A stretch of DNA of 64,000 nt from Anisus vortex (taxonomy: Eukaryota > Mollusca > Gastropoda > Planorbidae), in NCBI GenBank assembly GCA_949126835.1, contig OX421499.1, positions 11,443,224 to 11,507,223 of the forward strand. Direction: 5' to 3'. The notes below the pieces were generated by a model, which searched no databases, had not been told where the DNA came from, and saw only the letters and a list, made by a program, of their open reading frames with translations. This document shows, one piece after another, positions 53,602 through 63,156 of the stretch; position 1 is the stretch's first letter, and the number at the start of each line of letters is the position of its first letter. A program made the position numbers and the translations under genes.

Positions 53602-54757
53602 TTACCAAACTTACTATTTTAAAACTAAATCCCTTACTTGTGAAAAAAAAGGACTGAGTAAAAGTATTGTTAGAGTAAATATCATTATAGTGTGATATTT
53701 CTAAACAAACTTGTTAGGTTGAGCATTAAAATAATTGCTATAAGAGAAAAAGATCAGTTTTATCCGCAGAATTGGTTTCTATATCAGAGGACATTATAAA
53801 TGTGGACTGATTATAAGATATGTTTGAGAATCTCTGGAAATGATAATTGAAACATTTGGCAGAGAGGATAATCTGATTGAAAAAGATGTAAATGGTTTTG
53901 AGAAAAGAGAATTTTTCTATCACTAAAGTATTGAGAAATGTTTTATGATTGTACTATGGAAATTTATTTTATCATGTACTGTTGTTGAAATATTGCACTG
54001 AGTCAGTATGCAAATTTCTTCTATGTGAATTTATTCATTTGTTCTATTATCATTGAATGTATGATAATGTAGGGTAAAAATAGTTGCAGCAAGACAGAAC
54101 TATGACTAAAAAGAATTCCAAGAATTGTATTATATTTGATTTTTCACTTTTAGGATACTGTTACATGAAAAGCAGACCAGAAGTGAAACTAATGTAAAAT
54201 AAAACTTATCCTTGTTTTGTATAAATTTAGGATATGTGCCACTGACTTGACACTGTAAACCAGAATGGTTGAGAATGTCATGGTTGAGAATTTATAATGT
54301 TGACACACCAATGTTCAACTAATGTATTGTTAATTAAGGATTTCATGTCAAGATTGTAAAACTAATCTATATTTTTTCTGTATTAGTTAAAATAGATTGA
54401 ATGAATTGTATTGACAAGCAAAAGATTGGGTAGACCTGAACACTGTGAAAGTAACAGGAGAATCTATGAATAAGGAATAAAACCTTTATGGAAAATGGAA
54501 AAGAGCAATGTACACCACTGAAAAGATTGGAAATGGAATGTTTTACCACAACAGTCAAACCAGCAGTTGTTTTGTACATAAATTGTTACATTGATTTCGC
54601 TCTGAAAAAAATTAATAGTAGCCTAAGCTTAACTCTTTTCTACTTCAATAATATTGTATTTGAAATGTCTTTGATGTAATCTAAAGAAAATAAGTACTTA
54701 CTGTGTAGTACTAAGATTGTATGAAGATAATATAATCTGCTTTGATTGATAGTTAAT
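53602..54757 (+). other. Non-coding filler between the 289 bp repeats
   Basis: AT-rich DNA without coding support. Short open frames at 53738-53923 (minus) and 54367-54679 overlap each other and have no motif. It lies where RT and RNase H would be in element 1 but shows no similarity to them. Confidence 0.5.
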
Positions 54758-55046
54758 TAAGTAAATTAACCAATTTGTTTTAAGTAAATCCATGTCTGCA
54801 TGAAAGATAGAATGTTTCAATTCAAAACTGCTTCAATGTGAACTCTTTTAAAAAGGAAATAATGACGTCGAAAGGTCATGGTAAAATGAAAGATTGAAAT
54901 ATTTTTAATGAAATTGTCTATAAACTATTTCAATTCGTGAACAGACTATGTTTAATGTTCTCAAAATAACATAAATGAATGTCATATTGAGATAATGGTT
55001 GTTAAATAATGCTCATTTAATACGATAACTTTTTAATCGCGTAGCA
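54758..55046 (+). repeat. 289 bp internal direct repeat, copy 2
   Basis: Near-identical to 52696-52984, same orientation, 1.77 kb apart. Downstream sequence (ATTTTATTTGACC...) is the continuation towards the 3' LTR, so this copy or copy 1 is the duplicate. Confidence 0.9.
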
Positions 55047-55781
55047 ATTTTATTTGACCTCGGCTGTGATGAGGTAGAAATTTGCATAGCGATGTCAATA
55101 TTGTTAGAATCAATTGGGAATGAGAGAGAAAAAAAAAGAGAGAGAGAGAGAGAGAGAAAGGCGGAATTGACCTACATTTTGGGTCGCGTCACCGACAGTT
55201 GTCTAATGTTGTCCAAGCCTACAGGCTGAAAAAAAAAATACTGTCGAGAAAATGATCGTGTTGTTGTGTAATTAGGTCAAGCCTAGTAGTATTTTTTTCA
55301 TCAAGAGCGTTGTTTTTTTTTCTCCTTATGAAAAAAATAAGTCGTGTCTGCATAGACATTAAGTGATTTTTTCTTTTGTTGTTTGATTACAAATGTAAAA
55401 GATATTAGTTTATAAATTAAATGGACGAGAGAGTTTTTATTACAGTGGAATGTTCAATGTAATAGAAATTATTAACTTGTATTATATTATATCTATTAAG
55501 AATGATTATGTATTTTTCTTGTATACAAGATTTAGATAAACAATTTAATTGTCCATTGTTTTGAATTAAAAATGGAATGATTGAATGACTATAGTTAAGC
55601 CATTTGATAAGATGAATTTATATTGCATATATTATTATGTTATTGTTATCAGTTCGATTGAATTATTGGGATCGCCAATTGAACTGTATTGTTTTTCCCG
55701 GAATATTTTCTTTTATAATTATTCCCTAAAATTAACATTTTTCGTATGGTTAAAATGTAAAGGAAATAATTATAAAACTTT
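55047..55781 (+). other. 3' non-coding region of element 2
   Basis: AT-rich, no supported ORF. It contains a purine tract with GA repeats (about 55122-55161), which may differ in length between copies. Confidence 0.5.
55122..55161 (+). repeat. GA-rich microsatellite
   Basis: A GAGAGAG block, an A run and about ten further GA units in a pure purine tract within the element 2 3' region. Confidence 0.85.
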
Positions 55782-55794
55782 AGAAGGGGGGGGA
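55782..55794 (+). promoter_or_regulatory. Polypurine tract of element 2
   Basis: AGAAGGGGGGGGA ends directly at the TG of the 3' LTR. Confidence 0.8.
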
Positions 55795-56417
55795 TGTTAC
55801 GAATATCGGTCATAAATGAATGACGTAGTAAGGCATTGACCTCTTAACAAGTGCGTATCAGAGTCCAAAGCGACCAAGGTTTGACCTTTATGCCCTGAGG
55901 GCAGTTTAAATAAAATAATTCGTTCAAATCCCGTGGAAATTGGGGGATAATTCTGGATCGTAGTAATTATAGAGAAAGAGGTTAAAATGCGTATTAAGAC
56001 CCTGTAGAATCTTCGATGATCGTTTTCTTTGTAAAGTCCCGACCTCCTTAAAGTTAGTTCAGTTTAAACGTTTGTAGAGTGAGGTCGCTATATTCATTTG
56101 TATATTGTATGCCATTGTATTGAAACTTATGTTGCCATCAGTTGATCAAGTTTATTGATCGTTTATATTGAGTCTACAATTTAAATAAAATTGTTTATTC
56201 AACAACTGGAGTTGTTTGATCTATCATTGTTGAGAAAGGTGTTGAAGATAATTATCACGAATATAACTACATTACTGCATAGACCTGTCAGTCAAGGAAC
56301 CCCTAGCTTGGGCTACAGATTAGCAGAATCTAGAGACTTCTAATAAAGATACAACTATATTCATTGAATCCGATTTAACGAGTCGTAATAATAGTCATCA
56401 TAAAGAGGTCCATAACA
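55795..56417 (+). repeat. Element 2 3' LTR
   Basis: 623 bp, same length as the 5' LTR and one base different by eye. It ends CATAACA, followed by the target duplication AAAT and then the rest of the unit 5 leader. Confidence 0.92.
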
Positions 56418-56609
56418 AAATATTTATTCAAATTCTGTCTACGTGGGAGGCACTGTCTGTGTTCGGACATACTGTTTTCAGCTTTGTACACAATCATCTT
56501 TAAAATTTATCTTCTACAAATATTAAGTGGTGTAAAAATATTTCAAAGGACTTTATAAAAGGTAAAGTTGATATTTTTTATCTTCTATTTACGTCATTAA
56601 TATAAAAAC

Positions 56610-59600
56610 ATGGCGAAAGCTAATCTTACGTTGGAGCAATTGAATATTTTTGCTATCACGTCAGAACAGTTAAATAGCATGTCACTAACCCAGTTAAAAG
56701 AGATGGCAAATTCTCTGGGAATAGACATTACTGAAGTTACACCAGTAAGGAGTAAATTGATTCACGATATTAAGGACTGTTTGAAAAGACATGGTAGAAT
56801 GCTTGAAGAAAATACTATGAATAATGAAGAATCAGTGGTTCTCAATGTATCAGAAACCCTGAAAACAGACATAAATAACCATGAATTTAAAATGAATGTA
56901 AATGAACTAAGTGCGGACATGAAATTCCAGTTAGAAATGAAGAAGTTAGAATTACAATTGGAGGGTAAAAGAATAGAAGTACAATTGAAAGAGAAAGAAT
57001 TGGAAAAAGAAAGAATCGCTAGTAATGAAAGGATTGAATTGGCAAAGTCTCGTTCGTCAACTCATACGATTCCAGAAGCAAATAATGTGGAGCTATATAA
57101 GTTTAAAAAGCATGTTCCAAGCATGGAGAACATAGAGATTGATGAGTTCTTTATGGTCTTCGAAAGAAACTCGATCGATTATAAATTTCCTGAAGATAAG
57201 AAAGCAGTACTTTTACGTTCAGCTCTAACAAAAGGCAAGGCTCTAGATGTTGTATTGAATTTGACTCCAGAGGAATGCAATGATTATGAACTAATAAAGA
57301 GCAGAGTACTATTGAGTTATGTTCTAACTCCAGAAAAGTATCGAAAGTTATATCGTGAGTACAAGAAGGAACCAGAAGTTTCACATGTTGACTTCCTGAG
57401 ATTAGAGAAAAAGTATTTTGATCGATGGTTACGTTCTAAGAATGTGAATAAAGATTATGAAAAACTATATAATCTCATGGAGGATTTTACTGAGAAGATT
57501 CGCACTGATATAAAAGTTCATTTGGCTGATCGTGGTATTGAAATAGCAGAACAAGCAGCAGTTAAAGCCGATGAATACGTCATTATTCACCCGCATAGCC
57601 ATTATTTTCAAAATGACAGAACAAGTTTGAGGACTCAAAACAGTAATACAGAGAGGAAGTTAAGATCGACAGAGGATAAAAGTAAACAAAAAGCCGATAA
57701 ACAAGAGAATTCAAGTTTTGTACAAAAGAGAATTACCTGTACATTCTGTAAGAAAGATGGACATATAAAAGAGAATTGTTGGAGTCTACATAAAGAGAAA
57801 AGACCCATTAAAAACAAGAACAACGTGGTTTTATCACACATCGCCGTACAAACTGAAACTCACATAAATAAAACTGCCCACAAAAGAATTAAAGCTGATA
57901 GAAAGACATTTGATGTTAGTCATGAGGAGATGGCGAAACACGCATGTCCAAGTTGCTCAAAGTCGGAAAAAGTCTTTGAAATGAAGACCGAGGCTATTGA
58001 ACATTCTAGTTTCAACTCCAAAGGGAGTGTGACAGATGAACAATCAGTAAATAAAACGTTTACTTATGGAGGCAGTAGTGTAGCAAGAAACTCAGTAGGC
58101 AGAGAACTACCCGAGTGTATGCTATCGGATGTTAGCGAGGGCTATGTGTCACCTATAGATAATCAAGCTAGAGAACGGAAGATTAAAATTCTACGTGACT
58201 CCGGTGCTGATATATCTTTACTGTTGAAGAATACTGTACCAACGTCGAAATTGACTCATACAGGCCAGTATGCCTTGATCAATACTATGGCTGGAACACT
58301 CACGGCACCGTTACATCGTATACAGTTGAAGAGTAATTACTTCACTGGATCTGTTATTGTTGGGATAGTGAAGAAATTTCCCTACAGAGGCATTTCATTA
58401 CTTTTAGGAAGTGACATTGCCAAGAATCAGGTACATCCTGTACTTAAAGAAACCAAAGACTCTGTTCAGTGTAGGAATACTGAACATTCAGTATGTGTTA
58501 TCACCAGAGCTATGGAGAAACAGCAGATGACTGATGAATCGACAAAGAAACCAGAACCAACACCAGAGATTGACTTGCAAGCAACCTTCATGGCGGATGT
58601 TCTAGGTGGTCACTCAAGTCATACTGATCAAAATAATTTGTCGCCTAGACAACTACTCATTCTTGCTCAGGGCAAAGATCCAGAGATCGGGAAGCTAAAA
58701 GAGGAAACAAAGAATGAAGGAGAATTAGAAACAATGGCCGCAGGTTATTACCTGAGGGACGAGTTGTTGATGAGGAAATGGAGAGGGAAAGAAAACGACG
58801 ATGAAACATGCAGCGAAGTACATCAAATCGTGGTACCCAATGTATACCGCAAGGACATATTACATATGGCCCATGATTCACCGTATGCTGGTCACCTAGG
58901 GATACAGAAAACCTTCGACAGGATTCTTCCATATTTTTTCTGGCCTGGCCTACGTCGTGACGTCACATCGTTTTGCAGTTCATGTCATGTCTGCCAGATG
59001 GTCGGCAAACCGAATCAGACCATTCCGGTAGCTCCTCTACGACCCATACCAGCATTCTCAGAACCCTTCAGTCACATCATTATAGACTGCGTCGGTCCGT
59101 TGCCTAAAACTAAGGCTGGCCACCAGTATCTGTTCACTATTATGTGTTCGGCAACGAGATTCCCAGAGGCTATTCCTCTACGTAGCATCAATGCCGACAA
59201 AATCTCTGATGCACTTATCGGATTCTTCACCCGATATGGTCTTCCGAAAACCGTGCAGTCAGATCAAGGTTCAAATTTCACATCGAAGTTATTTTGCCAA
59301 GTCTTAGAACGGCTGGGTATTATTCGTCATGCAGTATCGAGTGCATATCATCCACAGAGTCAAGGCGCACTGGAACGATACCACCAAACATTGAAAAACA
59401 TGCTCCGTACTTTCTGTTTCGAGCATAACGACGACTGGGATCGTGGTATTCCCTTCGCACTCTTCGCAACCAGAGAGGCTGTACAAGAATCTCTTGGTTT
59501 CAGTCCCTTTGAACTGGTATTCGGACACACAGTTCGTGGACCACTAAAGCTGTTACAAGAGACATGGTTATCATCCACTGAAGACACTGGTCTACTGACA

Positions 59601-61415
59601 TACGTGGAAAATTTTAAAAATAGACTGTATAATGCATTAAAAGTTGTCAGATCTAATCTTTTGCAGGCACAAGACAAGATGAAGGTCTATTATGACGTCA
59701 ACGCAAGAACCCGTATCTTCCAACCTGGTGATAAAGTTCTCATGCTGACGCCACTGTCTGGTCAACCCCTGAGTGCCAAGTTTACAGGACCCTACGAGGT
59801 TATGGCTAAGCTTAGTGAGGTTAACTATCTTGTAAAGACCCCTGATAGACGGAAATCGCAACGAGTGTGCCATATCAATATGTTGAAACCATACATTACC
59901 AGAGAAGAACAAAAAGTTGTTGCCTCGGTAAACACTGTTATTAAAGTCGGGAATAATTCACCCGAAATTGAGCGTGAAGTGGCAGAAAGCAAACTGCAAA
60001 ATACAAAGGCTCTGAAAAACCTAAATGAAAAATTGGCACATTTACCTGGTTGCGAACAATCCGCTATCAAAGGTCTAATTAATGAAAATATCCATTTATT
60101 TGGAGATGTACCTAGTAGAACTAGTGTAGTAAAGCATGTTGTTATTCTAAATGAAAATACTAAAGCTATTAAACAACATCCATACAGGTCAAATCCTATC
60201 CAGTTAGAATGCATCCGTAAAGAGGTTCGCTACATGCTTGACAATGACATCATTACACCTAGTAGTAGTGACTGGTCTTCCCCTTGCGTATTGGTACCTA
60301 AAGCCGACGGATCCATGAGGTTTTGTGTGGACTACCGTAAGGTAAACAAAGTGACAAAAACTGATTCCTATCCAATACCAAGAATCGACGATCTAATAGA
60401 TCAAGTGAGTAATGCTAAGTTTGTGACGAAAATTGACCTATTAACGGCGTATTTTCAGATTCCACTGACGGAGAGGGCTCAGGAGATATCATCGTTTGTA
60501 ACCCCTGACGGACTGTACAAATTTAAGGTCATGCCCTTTGGTATGGTTAATGCACCCTCTACTTTTCAACGGTTAATAAATACCATTACTCAGGACATTC
60601 CTAAATGTCACGCATACCTCGACGATATTGTTGTCTTTAGTGACGATTTTAAATCTCATTTAGATCAACTACATTTGTTATTTACGAAATTGACTCATGC
60701 TAATCTCACCATTAACTTGACTAAGAGTCAGTTCTGCCATGCAACCATCGAGTATCTAGGTCACATAGTGGGGAATGGTTTGGTAAAACCATTAAATGCA
60801 AAGGTTAAGGCTATTCGTGAGTTCCCTGTTCCTGAAACCTGTAAACAACTCCGCGGTTTTCTCGGGATGGCGGGGTACTACCGTCGGTTCTGTCAAAATT
60901 TCTCAACCATTGCATGTCCATTAACAAATCTATTAAAGAAGAATTGCACTTTCAAATGGTCTAATGAATGCCACCAGGCCTTTGATAAATTAAAAGATGT
61001 TCTTTCTGAGGCACCTGTATTAGTAACACCCAATTACAGTAAACCCTTTAAAATTACCGTTGACGCGTGTGATACAGGGATGGGAGCGGTCATTTCTCAA
61101 AAGGGTGATGATTCACTGGAACACCCGATTAGTTTTTACTCTCAAAAATTTGATAAGCATCAAAGAAACTATAGTGTGATAGAAAAAGAACTTTTGGGAT
61201 TAATTCTAGCATTGAAACATTTTAATTTTTATATCAATGGTTCTCCATATCCAATTGATATTTTAACTGATCATAACCCTTTAGTTTTCCTTTCCAGGGT
61301 TAAACAGAACCAAAGAATTATTCGCTGGAGCTTATTCCTCCAAGCATATAATTTAAATGTGGTATATTTACCAGGTAAACAAAATGTGGTCGCTGACACG
61401 TTGTCGCGCATGTAA
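56610..61415 (+). CDS. Gag-Pol polyprotein, array unit 5
   Basis: 1601 codons, intact, with the extra integrase Ile. Private changes: Glu to Lys at 3, Gln to His at 52, Ala to Thr near 700, Arg to Cys at 896 in the integrase core between the second Asp and Glu, Asp to Gly in the INT-RT linker. Shared-site combination: His626, Leu685, Gln839. The coding region is undamaged, but its own promoter LTR lies 7.8 kb upstream behind element 2. Transcription would therefore start from LTR5 through element 2, or from the element 2 3' LTR, which sits only about 190 bp before the ATG. Confidence 0.92.
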   Translation: MAKANLTLEQLNIFAITSEQLNSMSLTQLKEMANSLGIDITEVTPVRSKLIHDIKDCLKRHGRMLEENTMNNEESVVLNVSETLKTDINNHEFKMNVNELSADMKFQLEMKKLELQLEGKRIEVQLKEKELEKERIASNERIELAKSRSSTHTIPEANNVELYKFKKHVPSMENIEIDEFFMVFERNSIDYKFPEDKKAVLLRSALTKGKALDVVLNLTPEECNDYELIKSRVLLSYVLTPEKYRKLYREYKKEPEVSHVDFLRLEKKYFDRWLRSKNVNKDYEKLYNLMEDFTEKIRTDIKVHLADRGIEIAEQAAVKADEYVIIHPHSHYFQNDRTSLRTQNSNTERKLRSTEDKSKQKADKQENSSFVQKRITCTFCKKDGHIKENCWSLHKEKRPIKNKNNVVLSHIAVQTETHINKTAHKRIKADRKTFDVSHEEMAKHACPSCSKSEKVFEMKTEAIEHSSFNSKGSVTDEQSVNKTFTYGGSSVARNSVGRELPECMLSDVSEGYVSPIDNQARERKIKILRDSGADISLLLKNTVPTSKLTHTGQYALINTMAGTLTAPLHRIQLKSNYFTGSVIVGIVKKFPYRGISLLLGSDIAKNQVHPVLKETKDSVQCRNTEHSVCVITRAMEKQQMTDESTKKPEPTPEIDLQATFMADVLGGHSSHTDQNNLSPRQLLILAQGKDPEIGKLKEETKNEGELETMAAGYYLRDELLMRKWRGKENDDETCSEVHQIVVPNVYRKDILHMAHDSPYAGHLGIQKTFDRILPYFFWPGLRRDVTSFCSSCHVCQMVGKPNQTIPVAPLRPIPAFSEPFSHIIIDCVGPLPKTKAGHQYLFTIMCSATRFPEAIPLRSINADKISDALIGFFTRYGLPKTVQSDQGSNFTSKLFCQVLERLGIIRHAVSSAYHPQSQGALERYHQTLKNMLRTFCFEHNDDWDRGIPFALFATREAVQESLGFSPFELVFGHTVRGPLKLLQETWLSSTEDTGLLTYVENFKNRLYNALKVVRSNLLQAQDKMKVYYDVNARTRIFQPGDKVLMLTPLSGQPLSAKFTGPYEVMAKLSEVNYLVKTPDRRKSQRVCHINMLKPYITREEQKVVASVNTVIKVGNNSPEIEREVAESKLQNTKALKNLNEKLAHLPGCEQSAIKGLINENIHLFGDVPSRTSVVKHVVILNENTKAIKQHPYRSNPIQLECIRKEVRYMLDNDIITPSSSDWSSPCVLVPKADGSMRFCVDYRKVNKVTKTDSYPIPRIDDLIDQVSNAKFVTKIDLLTAYFQIPLTERAQEISSFVTPDGLYKFKVMPFGMVNAPSTFQRLINTITQDIPKCHAYLDDIVVFSDDFKSHLDQLHLLFTKLTHANLTINLTKSQFCHATIEYLGHIVGNGLVKPLNAKVKAIREFPVPETCKQLRGFLGMAGYYRRFCQNFSTIACPLTNLLKKNCTFKWSNECHQAFDKLKDVLSEAPVLVTPNYSKPFKITVDACDTGMGAVISQKGDDSLEHPISFYSQKFDKHQRNYSVIEKELLGLILALKHFNFYINGSPYPIDILTDHNPLVFLSRVKQNQRIIRWSLFLQAYNLNVVYLPGKQNVVADTLSRM

Positions 61416-62258
61416 CTGGTGAACCAGAAGATAAAAGTCAGTTTCTCATGAAATGTTTTCTTTTATGTCATTCATTGTATTGATTAACATATATATTATT
61501 GTAAATATGACAATAAATAAACTATGTTTTGAAATATTACGATATGAAACATTACAGAACAAAACTTCAAATTCTACTAGAAACAATCATACGTTGTAAG
61601 GTAAAAGGTAACTATTGCATACATCAATTGCACACACACCGGTATTTAACTTGAATACATCCACACTTGTGTTTGTTCAATTGATTATTGATGTGTTTTG
61701 CAAATTTTTTGTTTTCTATGTCGTCATGTTATAATTTGGATGTCTTATTTTATGCTATGTAAAAGCTAAATCAGCTGAGATTATCACATTTTTAAATATT
61801 CTTGATGTCATAATTTAGACATCATAATAATGTAATAACTGAAAATCATTAGTTAATGATACAGTGATCGGTTATAAATAAATTAAACTTTCTAAAGAAT
61901 TATCTATCAATTATTAATCGGTTCCACTTATTTGGGTAATTCATATAAATTCTATGGGAATTGGTTATTAGTGGTAATAGTTTTATGGTCAACGTTGTAC
62001 ACACAATAATCATAATTGTAAATATTAGTTGATAAATAAATGTTTAATTAATAATCATTGATAAGATAATGTGATAAGGGATTCCATAATAGCGACTTTG
62101 TTATTAAGGGGATATGTAATGTATGGTTCATTTTAATCTTAAAAAGATTGTCCCATAGTAAATTAAATCTTACGAATAGTTTGGGAATTCGGTTCATTTT
62201 TATGGGTATTCTACAAAGAATTCCATACTTAACACTGTCTGTAATTCCTTTGTGTCTT
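61416..62258 (+). other. 3' non-coding region of unit 5
   Basis: As in unit 1, without ORF. It has the AATGTAATAAC variant of units 1 and 3 but the T6 run of units 2 and 4, a recombinant combination. Confidence 0.6.
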
Positions 62259-62272
62259 AAGGGGGGGGGGAG

Positions 62273-62875
62273 TGTTACAAAAGTTTTATTTCCATAATTA
62301 TATTGGTTCTATTATTATTAACTAAAGTTAAAAAGAAATAATCTTAAACCCGAAATGTTTCCGTGTTGGGAATAAAACATGTATAATATGTCTAGACACT
62401 ACGTCATAGCATTAAAATACGTGATATGCACGAGGGTTGAAGATTGGTTAGGTTAGTTCTAGCTTGGGCGCTAATGTGTGAGGACTGTTTTTTACCCCTT
62501 TCTTAAAGATAGGATTACGGCTTAGTACGATATAGAAGAATCTCAACTGATTAAGTTTCATCATATAATACTGGTACATGTGTTCTGTTTTACTGTTATA
62601 TTTATCATCTCAACTTGTTGGAATAAAATTATGTTCAATCATTCAAACAGGATTGTGGATTTCCTTTATATTAAGGTACAGTTTATCTAAATCATTTCAT
62701 ACACAAAAGATTCACATCAAACGAGTAAAATAAACATCAAATCTAATTGAATAACATCAATACAAATTCTTATGCAACCTTGTGAGATCCAAGATGGATA
62801 TGAATCAAAAGAATATATAATAATACATTACTAAAAAATATCATCATACGTCAGTAGCTGATTTCGCACGTGACA
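62273..62875 (+). repeat. LTR6, shared by units 5 and 6
   Basis: 603 bp. It differs from the others by a 3 bp ATA insertion near its left third (GTATAATATGTCTAG for GTATATGTCTAG). The primer-binding site of unit 6 starts at 62882. Confidence 0.9.
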
Positions 62876-63156
62876 AAAGTTTGGGGGCTCGAGTCCTGGA
62901 TCTAAAGTTTGTATGTATAAGAAATTGAGAATATACAACTGTTCTAGTGAAAACGATTTACAACAAATATTTATTCAAATTCTGTCTACGTGGGAGGCAC
63001 TGTCTGTGTTCGGACATACTGTTTTCAGCTTTGTACACAATCATCTTTAAAATTTATCTTCTACAAATATTAAGTGGTGTAAAAATATTTCAAAGGACTT
63101 TATAAAAGGTAAAGTTGATATTTTTTATCTTCTATTTACGTCATTAATATAAAAAC

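Larger units (their letters stand above)
48610..56417 (+). mobile_element. Element 2: RT-less Gmr1-type LTR retrotransposon nested in unit 5
   Basis: This 7808 bp insertion in the unit 5 leader has two 623 bp LTRs, a 4 bp AAAT duplication (48606-48609 and 56418-56421), a primer site and a polypurine tract. Removing it together with one AAAT gives the leader seen in the other units exactly. It codes for Gag, protease and integrase but nothing resembling RT or RNase H, so it is structurally complete for transposition only if RT is supplied in trans. Same orientation as the array. Confidence 0.92.
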
